A stretch of 64,000 bases of DNA from positions 1 to 64,000 of the forward strand of contig JAFZUQ010000002.1 of assembly GCA_017618215.1 (NCBI GenBank), given 5' to 3'. Position numbers and translations under genes: made by a program. Source of the DNA: Elusimicrobiaceae bacterium. GTDB lineage: Bacteria > Elusimicrobiota > Elusimicrobia > Elusimicrobiales > Elusimicrobiaceae. Numbering within the stretch: position 1 is the stretch's first letter; every line of letters begins with the position of its first letter. The notes under the pieces were generated by a model that had not been told where the DNA came from, did no database searches, and worked only from the letters and a program-made list of their open reading frames with translations. This document shows, one piece after another, positions 36,443 to 43,096 of this stretch.

Positions 36443-37195
36443 CTATATATATAGTCCGCCGTTAACAGCCAGAACCTGGCCTGTTATGTAGCCTGCACGG
36501 TTACCGTCGGCTAGAAATAACGCCGCTTGGGCGATATCTTGAACTTCTGCAAATCTGTTTAAGGGTATCATTTTTAAGGCACCGTCCTGTACTTCCTGAG
36601 GAAGTTTTGCCGTCATATCGGTTTTAACAAAACCCGGTGCAATAGCATTTACCCTGATATTTCTTGAAGCAAGCTCTTTTGCTGCACTTTTTGTAAGCCC
36701 GATTAAACCTGCTTTTGAGGCACTATAATTTATTTGCCCTGCATTCCCGCTTTGCCCGACTACTGAAGACATATTTATTATTGCCCCTTTCCTTGTCTTC
36801 ATCATGGGGCGGGCAACTTCCTTAAGCATTAAAAATGCCCCTTTTAAATTTATGTCAATTACCTTATCAAAATCTTCATCTTTCATTCTTATAAGCAAAT
36901 TATCACGCGTAACGCCTGCATTGTTTATTAAGACATCAATTTGCTTAAAAATTTCCAAAGTTTTATTCACTAAAGCGGCGCAATCTTCTTGCTTTGAAAC
37001 ATCCGCTTTTATTGCTAAAATTTTTTCGGCCTCATAAGATTTTAATAAATATTCCTTTGCTTTAGCAATACTTTCATCACTTGTTGCACAAAAAGCAACC
37101 TGAGCGCCTTCTTTTAAAAATGCTTCAGTTAACGCAAGGCCTATGCCGCGTGCTCCACCGGTAATTAAAACAGTTTGACCGCTAAAACTAGGCAT
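36443..37195 (-). CDS. fabG: 3-oxoacyl-[acyl-carrier-protein] reductase
   Basis: 250 residues from ATG 37195 with GGAGG about ten bases upstream. Short-chain dehydrogenase with the NADPH motif TGGARGIG, NNAG motif LINNAGVTRDN, and catalytic Ser in NMSSVVG plus YSASKAGLIG. It carries out the first reduction of the fatty-acid elongation cycle. Placement between plsX and acpP fits FabG rather than another SDR. Confidence 0.96.
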   Translation of the reverse strand: MPSFSGQTVLITGGARGIGLALTEAFLKEGAQVAFCATSDESIAKAKEYLLKSYEAEKILAIKADVSKQEDCAALVNKTLEIFKQIDVLINNAGVTRDNLLIRMKDEDFDKVIDINLKGAFLMLKEVARPMMKTRKGAIINMSSVVGQSGNAGQINYSASKAGLIGLTKSAAKELASRNIRVNAIAPGFVKTDMTAKLPQEVQDGALKMIPLNRFAEVQDIAQAALFLADGNRAGYITGQVLAVNGGLYI

Positions 37196-37196
37196 G

Positions 37197-38216
37197 TTAT
37201 TTGCCCTCCGCTTCGTCAAAAACTGCCTTATGTGCGGCAATAGCTTCTTCCATTGCTTTTAAGGCTTTACTTTCAACCGTTTTTATACCTGCTTTTATGG
37301 CACAATATATTGCCTTTTCATTGGATTTGCCATGGCTGATAATTACATTACCGTTCACACCTAACAAAGGTGCACCACCAAAAGTATCAGGGTCCGTAAC
37401 CTCTTTAACCTTCATTAAGGCCGGTTTTGCCATAAGCATGCCAAGCATTGCTAAAGGTTTACCCTTTAAGTTCGACTTTATCATTTTAAAGAGTGATTTG
37501 GCAAGCCCCTCAGAAGTTTTTAAAACTATATTACCGACAAAACCATCACAAACAACAATATCAATCATACCGGTATGTATATCGCGACCTTCAATATTTC
37601 CATAATAATTTAAACCTAATTTGCGGATATGTTTTGTGGTATCTTTAATAAGCAAATTACCTTTGCCATCTTCTTCACCGATAGACAAAAGCCCTACTGT
37701 CGCATTTGGCTTACCATATATATGTTTGTAATATGTACTGCCAAGTACACCGAATTGCAACAGATTTACTGCAGTACAATCGGCATTGGCACCGGCATCA
37801 ACTATTAAAGCAAAACCGGTTTGTGTAGGCATAGGGCTTGCAATAGCGGGCCTGCTTACACCTTTAATACGGCCAAGGCCGAATAATGCAGCAACCATTG
37901 TGGCGCCGGAATTACCGGCTGAAATCATAACATCAGCTTCGCCCTCTTTAACAAGTTTGGCACAAACAACAATGCTAGCGTTTTTCTTACGACGATATTC
38001 CAAAGCTGGAGAGGCTTCCATATCTATCATTTCCGGTGCGTGGACAACAGTAATTTGGGCCGGATCATACTTATGTTGCTTCAATTCTTCATTAATCTTA
38101 ACTTCATCGCCAACCAAAATAACCTTACAGCCAAAATCCTGTGATGCCTTAATGGCACCCAGGATATTTGGTTTAACACCGTAGTCGCCCCCAAGGGCGT
38201 CAAGGGCTATTCTCAT
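37197..38216 (-). CDS. plsX: Phosphate acyltransferase PlsX
   Basis: 339 residues converting acyl-ACP to acyl-phosphate for phospholipid synthesis. It starts MRIALDALGGDYGVKPNILGA. SAGNSGATMVAALFGLGRIKGVSRPAIA and GFVGNIVLKTSEGLAKS are characteristic. The gene order rpmF-plsX-fabG-acpP is widely conserved in bacteria. Confidence 0.97.
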   Translation of the reverse strand: MRIALDALGGDYGVKPNILGAIKASQDFGCKVILVGDEVKINEELKQHKYDPAQITVVHAPEMIDMEASPALEYRRKKNASIVVCAKLVKEGEADVMISAGNSGATMVAALFGLGRIKGVSRPAIASPMPTQTGFALIVDAGANADCTAVNLLQFGVLGSTYYKHIYGKPNATVGLLSIGEEDGKGNLLIKDTTKHIRKLGLNYYGNIEGRDIHTGMIDIVVCDGFVGNIVLKTSEGLAKSLFKMIKSNLKGKPLAMLGMLMAKPALMKVKEVTDPDTFGGAPLLGVNGNVIISHGKSNEKAIYCAIKAGIKTVESKALKAMEEAIAAHKAVFDEAEGK

Positions 38217-38222
38217 AAGAAT

Positions 38223-38435
38223 TTATTTCGCTTCTGGCGCTTTCTTTTCTTTTTTGACTTTGACTTCTGCTACTAATTTACCACCGTAAAAGCCACAGGC
38301 TTTGCACACATTGTGCGGCAAAACAGGTGCACCGCAGTTACTGCAAGTTACTGTTTGCACAGCAGTCAATTTAGAATTAGCAGACCTTCTAAGGTCTCTT
38401 CTTGATCTAGTATGCTTTCTCTTTGGATTAGGCAT
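38223..38435 (-). CDS. rpmF: Ribosomal protein bL32
   Basis: A 70-residue zinc-ribbon ribosomal protein. It begins MPNPKRKHTRSRRDLRRSAN and has the four-Cys zinc site CSNCGAPVLPHNVCKACG. The C-terminal tail is basic and slightly longer than usual. Because the Cys form needs zinc, its expression may interact with zinc supply. Confidence 0.97.
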   Translation of the reverse strand: MPNPKRKHTRSRRDLRRSANSKLTAVQTVTCSNCGAPVLPHNVCKACGFYGGKLVAEVKVKKEKKAPEAK

Positions 38436-38452
38436 TTTATTTCCTCACTTTA

Positions 38453-38941
38453 CTATTTACTTTTAAATTTATCTTTCAAACAGGCAAAAGGGGAAAACTT
38501 TTCTTCCCTACATTTACATTGGCCTTCATTTAAGTTTGTTCCGCAAATTGCGCACAAACCTTTACAATCTTTAGAGCACAAATCCTGTATCCCCACAACA
38601 AGGGGGAGTATTTGCCTAGTTATATACATTATATCAATTATTTTATCTCTCTTGCTAGTCAGGGTATTGATTTCTTCCTTAAAACTCTTATCAAAACGCC
38701 TGAGGCAACGGGCACAAGGAACTTCTACAATACCGGTGACTTCCCCCTTAACTAAAATGTCTTTTGAGAGTACTGACATTTTTAATTCAAGGGTAATCTT
38801 CTTTAGCTTTTCTTCTTCCGGAAAGATATCGGCAAAATCTTTGACATCAGCCAAAAATGAGCCCTCAAAACCTTTTAGGGCCAGAATATCTTCCATTTTA
38901 AATTTTAGATTTTTTGGTATTTCGTAGTCTTTATAGTCCAT
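38453..38941 (-). CDS. yceD: DUF177/YceD family protein
   Basis: 162 residues. The family domain includes VPCARCLRRFDKSFKEEI and the zinc-like DLCSKDCKGLCAICGTNLNEGQC near the C-terminus. YceD is linked to 23S rRNA accumulation and nearly always precedes rpmF, as here. The start has an extended -10-like TGGTAAAAT six bases upstream and no ribosome site, so the operon message is probably leaderless. Confidence 0.92.
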   Translation of the reverse strand: MDYKDYEIPKNLKFKMEDILALKGFEGSFLADVKDFADIFPEEEKLKKITLELKMSVLSKDILVKGEVTGIVEVPCARCLRRFDKSFKEEINTLTSKRDKIIDIMYITRQILPLVVGIQDLCSKDCKGLCAICGTNLNEGQCKCREEKFSPFACLKDKFKSK

Positions 38942-38947
38942 ACATAT

Positions 38948-38953
38948 ATTTTA
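38948..38953 (-). promoter_or_regulatory. Extended -10-like TAAAAT, six bases before yceD
   Basis: Minus strand reads TTTGG-TAAAAT-ATATGT-ATG, with the extended -10 TG. Likely promoter of the yceD-rnc operon. Confidence 0.5.
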
Positions 38954-38968
38954 CCAAATAATGAGGTT

Positions 38969-39580
38969 TTAATCTTTGAGCCAATTTTTTACGGCAGTTT
39001 CTACGAACTTTGCATCTTTTTGTGCTGTATGACCATAAATTGCTAAACCTTTATGCACGGTAGATTTCGGTAACGCCTTCTTTAAGGCAGACTCTGAGTG
39101 CCCCATAGCACTTCCTTCATGTGTAGCAAAAGGATAAATATGTTTACCGTTAAAGTTATATTTTTCCAAAAAAGTATAAACCGGCATTGGTGCATCACCC
39201 CACCAAATCGGGAAACCTAAATACACAGTATCATACTCTTCCATATCTTCCACATAACCTTGAATTTTTGGGCGGGCATTGGTTTTAAATTCTTCTTCCG
39301 CGACTTCTTTACAAGCTTTATAAGCATCCGGATATGGTTTTGCCGGTTTAATCTCAAATAATGTGCCATTAGTTTGGCTAGCAATTTCCTGTGCTACTTT
39401 ATGAGTATTCCCAACCTTAATATTTCCTACGGCATAATTATCCCCGGTTTTAGAAAAGAAAGCCACCAAAACTTTTTGAGGTTTCGGTTTAGGCTCTGCC
39501 TTCTGGGATTTGGCATCCTGTGATTGGGTGCAACCAATGAAAAGACATAATGGCAAAAGTAAAGATAAAATTGTTTTCAT
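38969..39580 (-). CDS. Flavodoxin-like lipoprotein
   Basis: A 203-residue exported protein with lipobox (LLPLCLFIGCTQ). The flavodoxin fold is seen as VLVAFFSKTGDNYAVG (altered phosphate loop), GNTHKVAQEIA, and YDTVYLGFPIWWGDAPMPVYTFLEKY. It resembles the flavodoxin_4 group, often lipoproteins of anaerobes. It may bind FMN and shuttle electrons at the cell surface; partners are unknown. AGGAG precedes the ATG. Confidence 0.88.
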   Translation of the reverse strand: MKTILSLLLPLCLFIGCTQSQDAKSQKAEPKPKPQKVLVAFFSKTGDNYAVGNIKVGNTHKVAQEIASQTNGTLFEIKPAKPYPDAYKACKEVAEEEFKTNARPKIQGYVEDMEEYDTVYLGFPIWWGDAPMPVYTFLEKYNFNGKHIYPFATHEGSAMGHSESALKKALPKSTVHKGLAIYGHTAQKDAKFVETAVKNWLKD

Positions 39581-39636
39581 AAAACTCTCCTACCTTTATT
39601 ATAACTTTTTATTTGCAATAATTTAACATAAAAAAA

Positions 39637-39665
39637 AGCCCCGGCTTTCACCCCGGGACTTTTTA
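39637..39665 (-). terminator. Terminator after H1-like gene
   Basis: AGTCCCGG and CCGGGGCT pair around GGTGAAAG, followed on the minus strand by a run of eight T. Confidence 0.85.
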
Positions 39666-39674
39666 ATTAAATAC

Positions 39675-39857
39675 TTATTTTCTTTTTGCAGTTTTCTTAG
39701 TTGTCTTTTTTGCTACTTTTTTTGTAGCTTTTTTTGCTACTTTTTTTGTAGCTTTTTTGCAGCATTTTTTTGCACAGCATTTTTTTGTAGCTTTTTTTGC
39801 TACTTTTTTTGTAGTTTTCTTTGCTACTTTTTTTGCAGCTTTTTTCTTTACGGGCAT
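39675..39857 (-). CDS. Lysine-rich histone H1-like protein
   Basis: 60 residues made almost only of Lys, Ala, Thr and Val in KKVAKKATKK-type repeats, with an internal Cys-rich block (KKCCAKKCCKK). The composition matches bacterial H1/Hc1-like nucleoid proteins that compact DNA. The clustered cysteines could bind metal or form disulfides and are unusual. CAGGAGA precedes the ATG and a terminator follows, so this is a real gene despite low complexity. The DNA itself is a short imperfect tandem repeat and may vary in copy number. Confidence 0.85.
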   Translation of the reverse strand: MPVKKKAAKKVAKKTTKKVAKKATKKCCAKKCCKKATKKVAKKATKKVAKKTTKKTAKRK

Positions 39858-40036
39858 TTTTATTTCTCCTGCGTTAAGATATATACTTCACAAAATAATA
39901 ATATAAAAAAATTTTTAAAAATGCAAATTTTTTTTATAAATTTTTACAAGTAATTTTAAAAACTTTTCTTCTGTCCGTCGGAAAAACAAAAAAATTATTT
40001 TTAAAAATATTTTTTAAAATAACTTGAAATTTTAAA

Positions 40037-40678
40037 TTATTTTATATCAATTACTGATCTTCCGTTGCTTTCTTTCTTGTTGTAAGGATCCTTAACTTCC
40101 TTACCATCAACAATAAACATGTAGCGATAAGTACCCGGAGAAATTGTTAAAGTTATTTCCCAAACTCCGTTTACTTTTTTAAGATCACGAGGTTTTGTGG
40201 AAGTAAACCCGCTGACAATCGCGACACTTTTTGCAGTATCAAAATATTTAAAAGTAACTTGGCGCCATTTACCTGAGCCGGAAATTTTAACACTTTCTTT
40301 TTTGACATCACTATTTACCGTGTTGACTTCTTTAGGTTCTTTTTTAGGTAATACTTTTTCTTCTTCAATTTGAGTTTTGACTTCGGCGGTTACTTCTTTT
40401 TTAATTTCCTTTTCAAGTTCTTGTACAGATTCTTTTTTGGCTTCTTTCACTTCTTCTTTTTTAGGTTCTTGTCCTGTAGGTTTGGATAAATCAATTTCTT
40501 CCAACACCATTTCTTCAGTTTTCGGATTACGGCTAATTTGAATAGTTTTTTTATTGCTGTTCGTAAAGGAATTATAGATTAAATAACTGAAAACACAAAG
40601 GGCAATAATATCAACAAAAATTAAAATAAGCCATATTTCTTTTGAAGATTTTTTGCTTTCAAAATTATTTTCTGACAT
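40037..40678 (-). CDS. Membrane-anchored protein with AMPK/CBM48-like domain
   Basis: 213 residues: a cytoplasmic N-terminus, one membrane helix (IWLILIFVDIIALCVFSYLIY), a long Lys/Glu-rich linker (about 45-125), and a C-terminal beta-sandwich of ~80 residues. The last part (VTFKYFDTAKSVAIVSGFT, WEITLTISPGTYRYMFIVDG, DPYN) matches the glycogen-binding AMPK1_CBM domain. No catalytic domain is attached. It may tether a glucan or sense glycogen at the envelope, which is inference. AGAGG precedes the start. Confidence 0.82.
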   Translation of the reverse strand: MSENNFESKKSSKEIWLILIFVDIIALCVFSYLIYNSFTNSNKKTIQISRNPKTEEMVLEEIDLSKPTGQEPKKEEVKEAKKESVQELEKEIKKEVTAEVKTQIEEEKVLPKKEPKEVNTVNSDVKKESVKISGSGKWRQVTFKYFDTAKSVAIVSGFTSTKPRDLKKVNGVWEITLTISPGTYRYMFIVDGKEVKDPYNKKESNGRSVIDIK

Positions 40679-40697
40679 AAGAACCTCTTTTAAAGAA

Positions 40698-40768
40698 AGC
40701 GGGCGAAGGGAATCGAACCCTCGTCTAAAGCTTGGGAAGCTTCCGTTCTACCATTGAACCACGCCCGC
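40698..40768 (-). tRNA. tRNA-Gly (anticodon CCC)
   Basis: Minus-strand cloverleaf: acceptor GCGGGCG/CGCCCGC, D-arm GTTC-AATGGTA-GAAC, anticodon stem GAAGC/GCTTT with loop TTCCCAA (anticodon CCC), T-arm GAGGG-TTCGATT-CCCTT, discriminator T as expected for Gly. CCA is not encoded. Confidence 0.93.
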
Positions 40769-40801
40769 ATTAAGTATATTTTAGCAAAAAAATAAGAAAT
40801 A

Positions 40802-40935
40802 TGCAGTTTTCATTTTTTGCCGTCAAAGTCTTTTTGGCAAATTTTAATTTTTATTTTCCTAGAGTACCGAGAGTCACTTCGCTCCCGTTCTTTTTAGTAC
40901 TCGTCGTCAAAGTAAAAATCAAAATTTCCTCAAAA
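40802..40935. repeat. Nested palindromic element of unknown type
   Basis: Arms at 40839-40857 and 40909-40927 are inverted repeats matching at 17 of 19 positions. Inside them GAGTAC (40862-40867) pairs with GTACTC (40897-40902), and TTTGCC / GGCAAA form another small inversion at 40815-40841. The left flank 40802-40837 recurs at 8932-8966. The element fills most of the 310-base gap between tRNA-Gly and the OmpA-family gene. It could be a MITE-like repeat or encode a structured RNA. Confidence 0.5.
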
Positions 40936-41025
40936 ATACTTGCCGGGTTTCTGCACACGGTTTGGCTTTATCAAAAAACAAAAAACATTGTTCGCGTGGA
41001 AATAATAAATCCACCACAAAAATAG

Positions 41026-41060
41026 CAAAAGCCCACGAAACAATTTTCGTGGGCTTTAAT
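41026..41060 (-). terminator. Terminator after OmpA-family gene
   Basis: GCCCACGAAA pairs with TTTCGTGGGC around CAAT; T-rich on the minus-strand side. Confidence 0.85.
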
Positions 41061-41078
41061 AAATTAACTAAAAGTTAA

Positions 41079-41723
41079 TTATTGTCTGTTTTGTTCAACT
41101 AATTTTTTGTTAGCTGTAATATCAAGTTCTACACGGCGGTTTTTGGCGCGGCCTGCTGCTGTGCTGTTGTCAGCAATAGGATTGTTCATACCAAAACCTT
41201 TGTAAGATAATGAACTTGTTTTCAAACCGTTTTCCAAGATGAAATCATAAACTGCTTTTGCTCTTTGTTCGGAAAGAGTTTGATTGTAAGCAGCTGTACC
41301 GGTTGAATCGGTATGACCTTGTACTACGATAATATTTTCAGGATATTTCTTGAGTACGCGGTTTAAGTTGATTAAATTTTGTTTTGCGGCATCAGATAAA
41401 ACTGCACTGCCTGTTTCAAACAAGATATCGTTTTTCAATGTAACGGTAATACCGTTTTCATCTTTTTTAACATCTGCGATAGCGGCAAGTTCTTTCGCTT
41501 GTTTATCATAGTAGTTACCAATTACACCGCCGGTTACTAAACCAGCACCAGCGCCGATTAAAGCTCCTTTTTTGGCGCTACCGCCGGTTGCTTTAGCAGT
41601 TAAAGCACCAACGCCGGCACCGATAGCAGTTCCGGCTGCTGCACCGATTGCGGTTTTCTTGCCCGGGGTTGTGCAGGCAGAGATTAAAGCAATGGCGCAA
41701 ATAAACAAAATACTTTTTTTCAT
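41079..41723 (-). CDS. OmpA-family lipoprotein (YiaD/Pal-like)
   Basis: A 214-residue lipoprotein (FICAIALISAC). A glycine-zipper region follows (GAAAGTAIGAGVGALTA, GAGAGLVTGGVIG). The C-terminal OmpA domain binds peptidoglycan (LFETGSAVLSDAAKQNL, VVQGHTDSTGTAAYNQTLSEQRA, AAGRAKNRRVEL). The Asp and Arg that contact meso-diaminopimelate are present. It links outer membrane and wall. It resembles E. coli YiaD more than Pal because of the glycine zipper. AAGGAG and an own terminator indicate a monocistron. Confidence 0.93.
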   Translation of the reverse strand: MKKSILFICAIALISACTTPGKKTAIGAAAGTAIGAGVGALTAKATGGSAKKGALIGAGAGLVTGGVIGNYYDKQAKELAAIADVKKDENGITVTLKNDILFETGSAVLSDAAKQNLINLNRVLKKYPENIIVVQGHTDSTGTAAYNQTLSEQRAKAVYDFILENGLKTSSLSYKGFGMNNPIADNSTAAGRAKNRRVELDITANKKLVEQNRQ

Positions 41724-41896
41724 TGTTTTGTTTCTCCTTATTTTAAGATACTTTTATTTTATCATTTTGCAAAACGGAGTGCAAAAATAATGTATTTCTT
41801 AAATAAAGGCATATAAAGTTACAGACACTAGTGAGGTATATATTGTATAATTGGTTAGAGAGATTTTATTATTCTATATAATAAAGAGGAATGAGT

Positions 41897-42265
41897 ATGG
41901 GAAAGTTTATTTTTGGGTTTATATCTGGGATTATAGCATCGTTCGTTATTCTCGCAATAATAGGATATGTTAATAGCCAAAATGATGACAATAGTTTAAA
42001 ATTTTATGAAGATCCTAAAATGGAACACTGTTTGGATTTAAAGGAGTTAAAGATTTTTCAAGTATTAGAAACTAATGCGGCATTAGCAAATCCAGACGAT
42101 TATTCCATGAGCACATTCCTAATATTAGGAAGAGAGGAACAACAATTTTATGATACTGAAAGAATAACTATAAAAAAGAATCAGTGTTTTAAACAAAAAG
42201 GGACTTATCGATATCAATCAAAAGATAAAAATTTTCGAACAGTACCCATAGTAGTTGTAGAATAA
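41897..42265 (+). CDS. Membrane-anchored protein of unknown function
   Basis: 122 residues from ATG 41897; an upstream ATG at 41891 lies directly on the AGAGGA site and is less likely. One N-terminal membrane helix (FIFGFISGIIASFVILAIIGY) is followed by a ~95-residue soluble domain with two cysteines (EHCLDL, KNQCFK). No family is recognised. A TATAAT-like stretch in the 40 bases upstream could be its promoter. The convergent uppP gene ends 23 bases away. Confidence 0.65.
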   Translation: MGKFIFGFISGIIASFVILAIIGYVNSQNDDNSLKFYEDPKMEHCLDLKELKIFQVLETNAALANPDDYSMSTFLILGREEQQFYDTERITIKKNQCFKQKGTYRYQSKDKNFRTVPIVVVE

Positions 42266-42288
42266 TCTAACGTCCAGTAATATATAAA

Positions 42289-43068
42289 TTACAAAATGCA
42301 GAGTGCAAAAATTAGTAAGGCAAGTGCTATGCGGTATATAACAAAAATATTAAAGTTGTGATTTGTAAGAAAGCGCATTAAAAATTTAATTGTCAGCCAA
42401 CCGACAATCAAGGCAGTCAAAAAACCTAAAATTACTGGGCCGGTAATGTCGTTTAAAGTTAAATCTTTGAGTTTTAAAACCGCCGCGCCTGCAATTATAG
42501 GTATAGAAAGTAAAAATGAAACCCTTGCGCTTGCAACCCTGGTTAAACCCAAAAATAATGCGGCGCTGATTGTTATGCCCGAGCGCGAAACACCCGGAAT
42601 TATCGCCAAAGCTTGTGCGCAACCTATTAATAGCATTATCATCCAAGTTGGGTTTTTGTCTGTTTTATGTGATTTGTTATAGTGGTCCGCAAACCAAAGG
42701 ACTAAGGCAAAAATCAATAAAGTTGAGGCAATTAAAAGCGGATTTCTGAAAGTATTTTCCGCCGCATCTTCCAAGAAATAACCGGCTAATGCCGCCGGAA
42801 TTGTGGCAAGGCCGATAAACCAAAACAAGCGCCCGTCTTCACTTTTTGGGGCGGTCAAACCTTGTTTCACTAAAACTATTAAATCTTTATAAAAATAAGA
42901 AATAACCGCAATTAAAGTTGCTAAGTGTAAAAGCACATCAAAGGTAAGGCCCTGATAAACTTGTCCTGAAAAGAAGGGCCACAAAGCGAGATGTGCCGAG
43001 CTTGAAATCGGCAAAAATTCGCCAAGGGCTTGTATCAAACCAAGTAAAAATGCGGTAGTATATGTCAT
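42289..43068 (-). CDS. uppP: Undecaprenyl-diphosphate phosphatase
   Basis: 259 residues from ATG 43068; longer in-frame versions would read antisense through addB. BacA/UppP family integral membrane enzyme that recycles the lipid carrier for peptidoglycan and LPS. The motifs are ALGEFLPISSSAHLAL (normally EGFLP-type) and IPGVSRSGITISAALFLGLTR. Note Leu-Gly-Glu rather than the common Glu-Gly-(F/L) order in the first motif; the catalytic Glu and Ser cluster are still there. Gives bacitracin tolerance in many species. Confidence 0.95.
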   Translation of the reverse strand: MTYTTAFLLGLIQALGEFLPISSSAHLALWPFFSGQVYQGLTFDVLLHLATLIAVISYFYKDLIVLVKQGLTAPKSEDGRLFWFIGLATIPAALAGYFLEDAAENTFRNPLLIASTLLIFALVLWFADHYNKSHKTDKNPTWMIMLLIGCAQALAIIPGVSRSGITISAALFLGLTRVASARVSFLLSIPIIAGAAVLKLKDLTLNDITGPVILGFLTALIVGWLTIKFLMRFLTNHNFNIFVIYRIALALLIFALCIL

Positions 43069-43084
43069 AGTACTTAATATATTA

Positions 43085-43090
43085 TATAAT
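43085..43090 (+). promoter_or_regulatory. -10-like TATAAT, six bases before addB
   Basis: TATAAT, then TTATCA, then ATG 43097. It lies inside the palindrome ATTATATAAT, which also offers a TATAAT for the divergent uppP. The two start codons are 28 bases apart. Confidence 0.55.
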
Positions 43091-43096
43091 TTATCA

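Noticed and set aside
39675..39857. Repeat-only DNA without a gene
   Set aside because: A good ribosome site, intact frame and following terminator support a real protein.
40801..41025. 74-residue plus-strand frame in the tRNA-Gly/OmpA gap
   Set aside because: It is read through the palindromic element, has no ribosome site and gives a low-complexity peptide.
43069..43086. uppP as a tenth TATAAT-N6-ATG gene
   Set aside because: The best hexamer is 12 bases from the ATG, so it does not fit the strict spacing.
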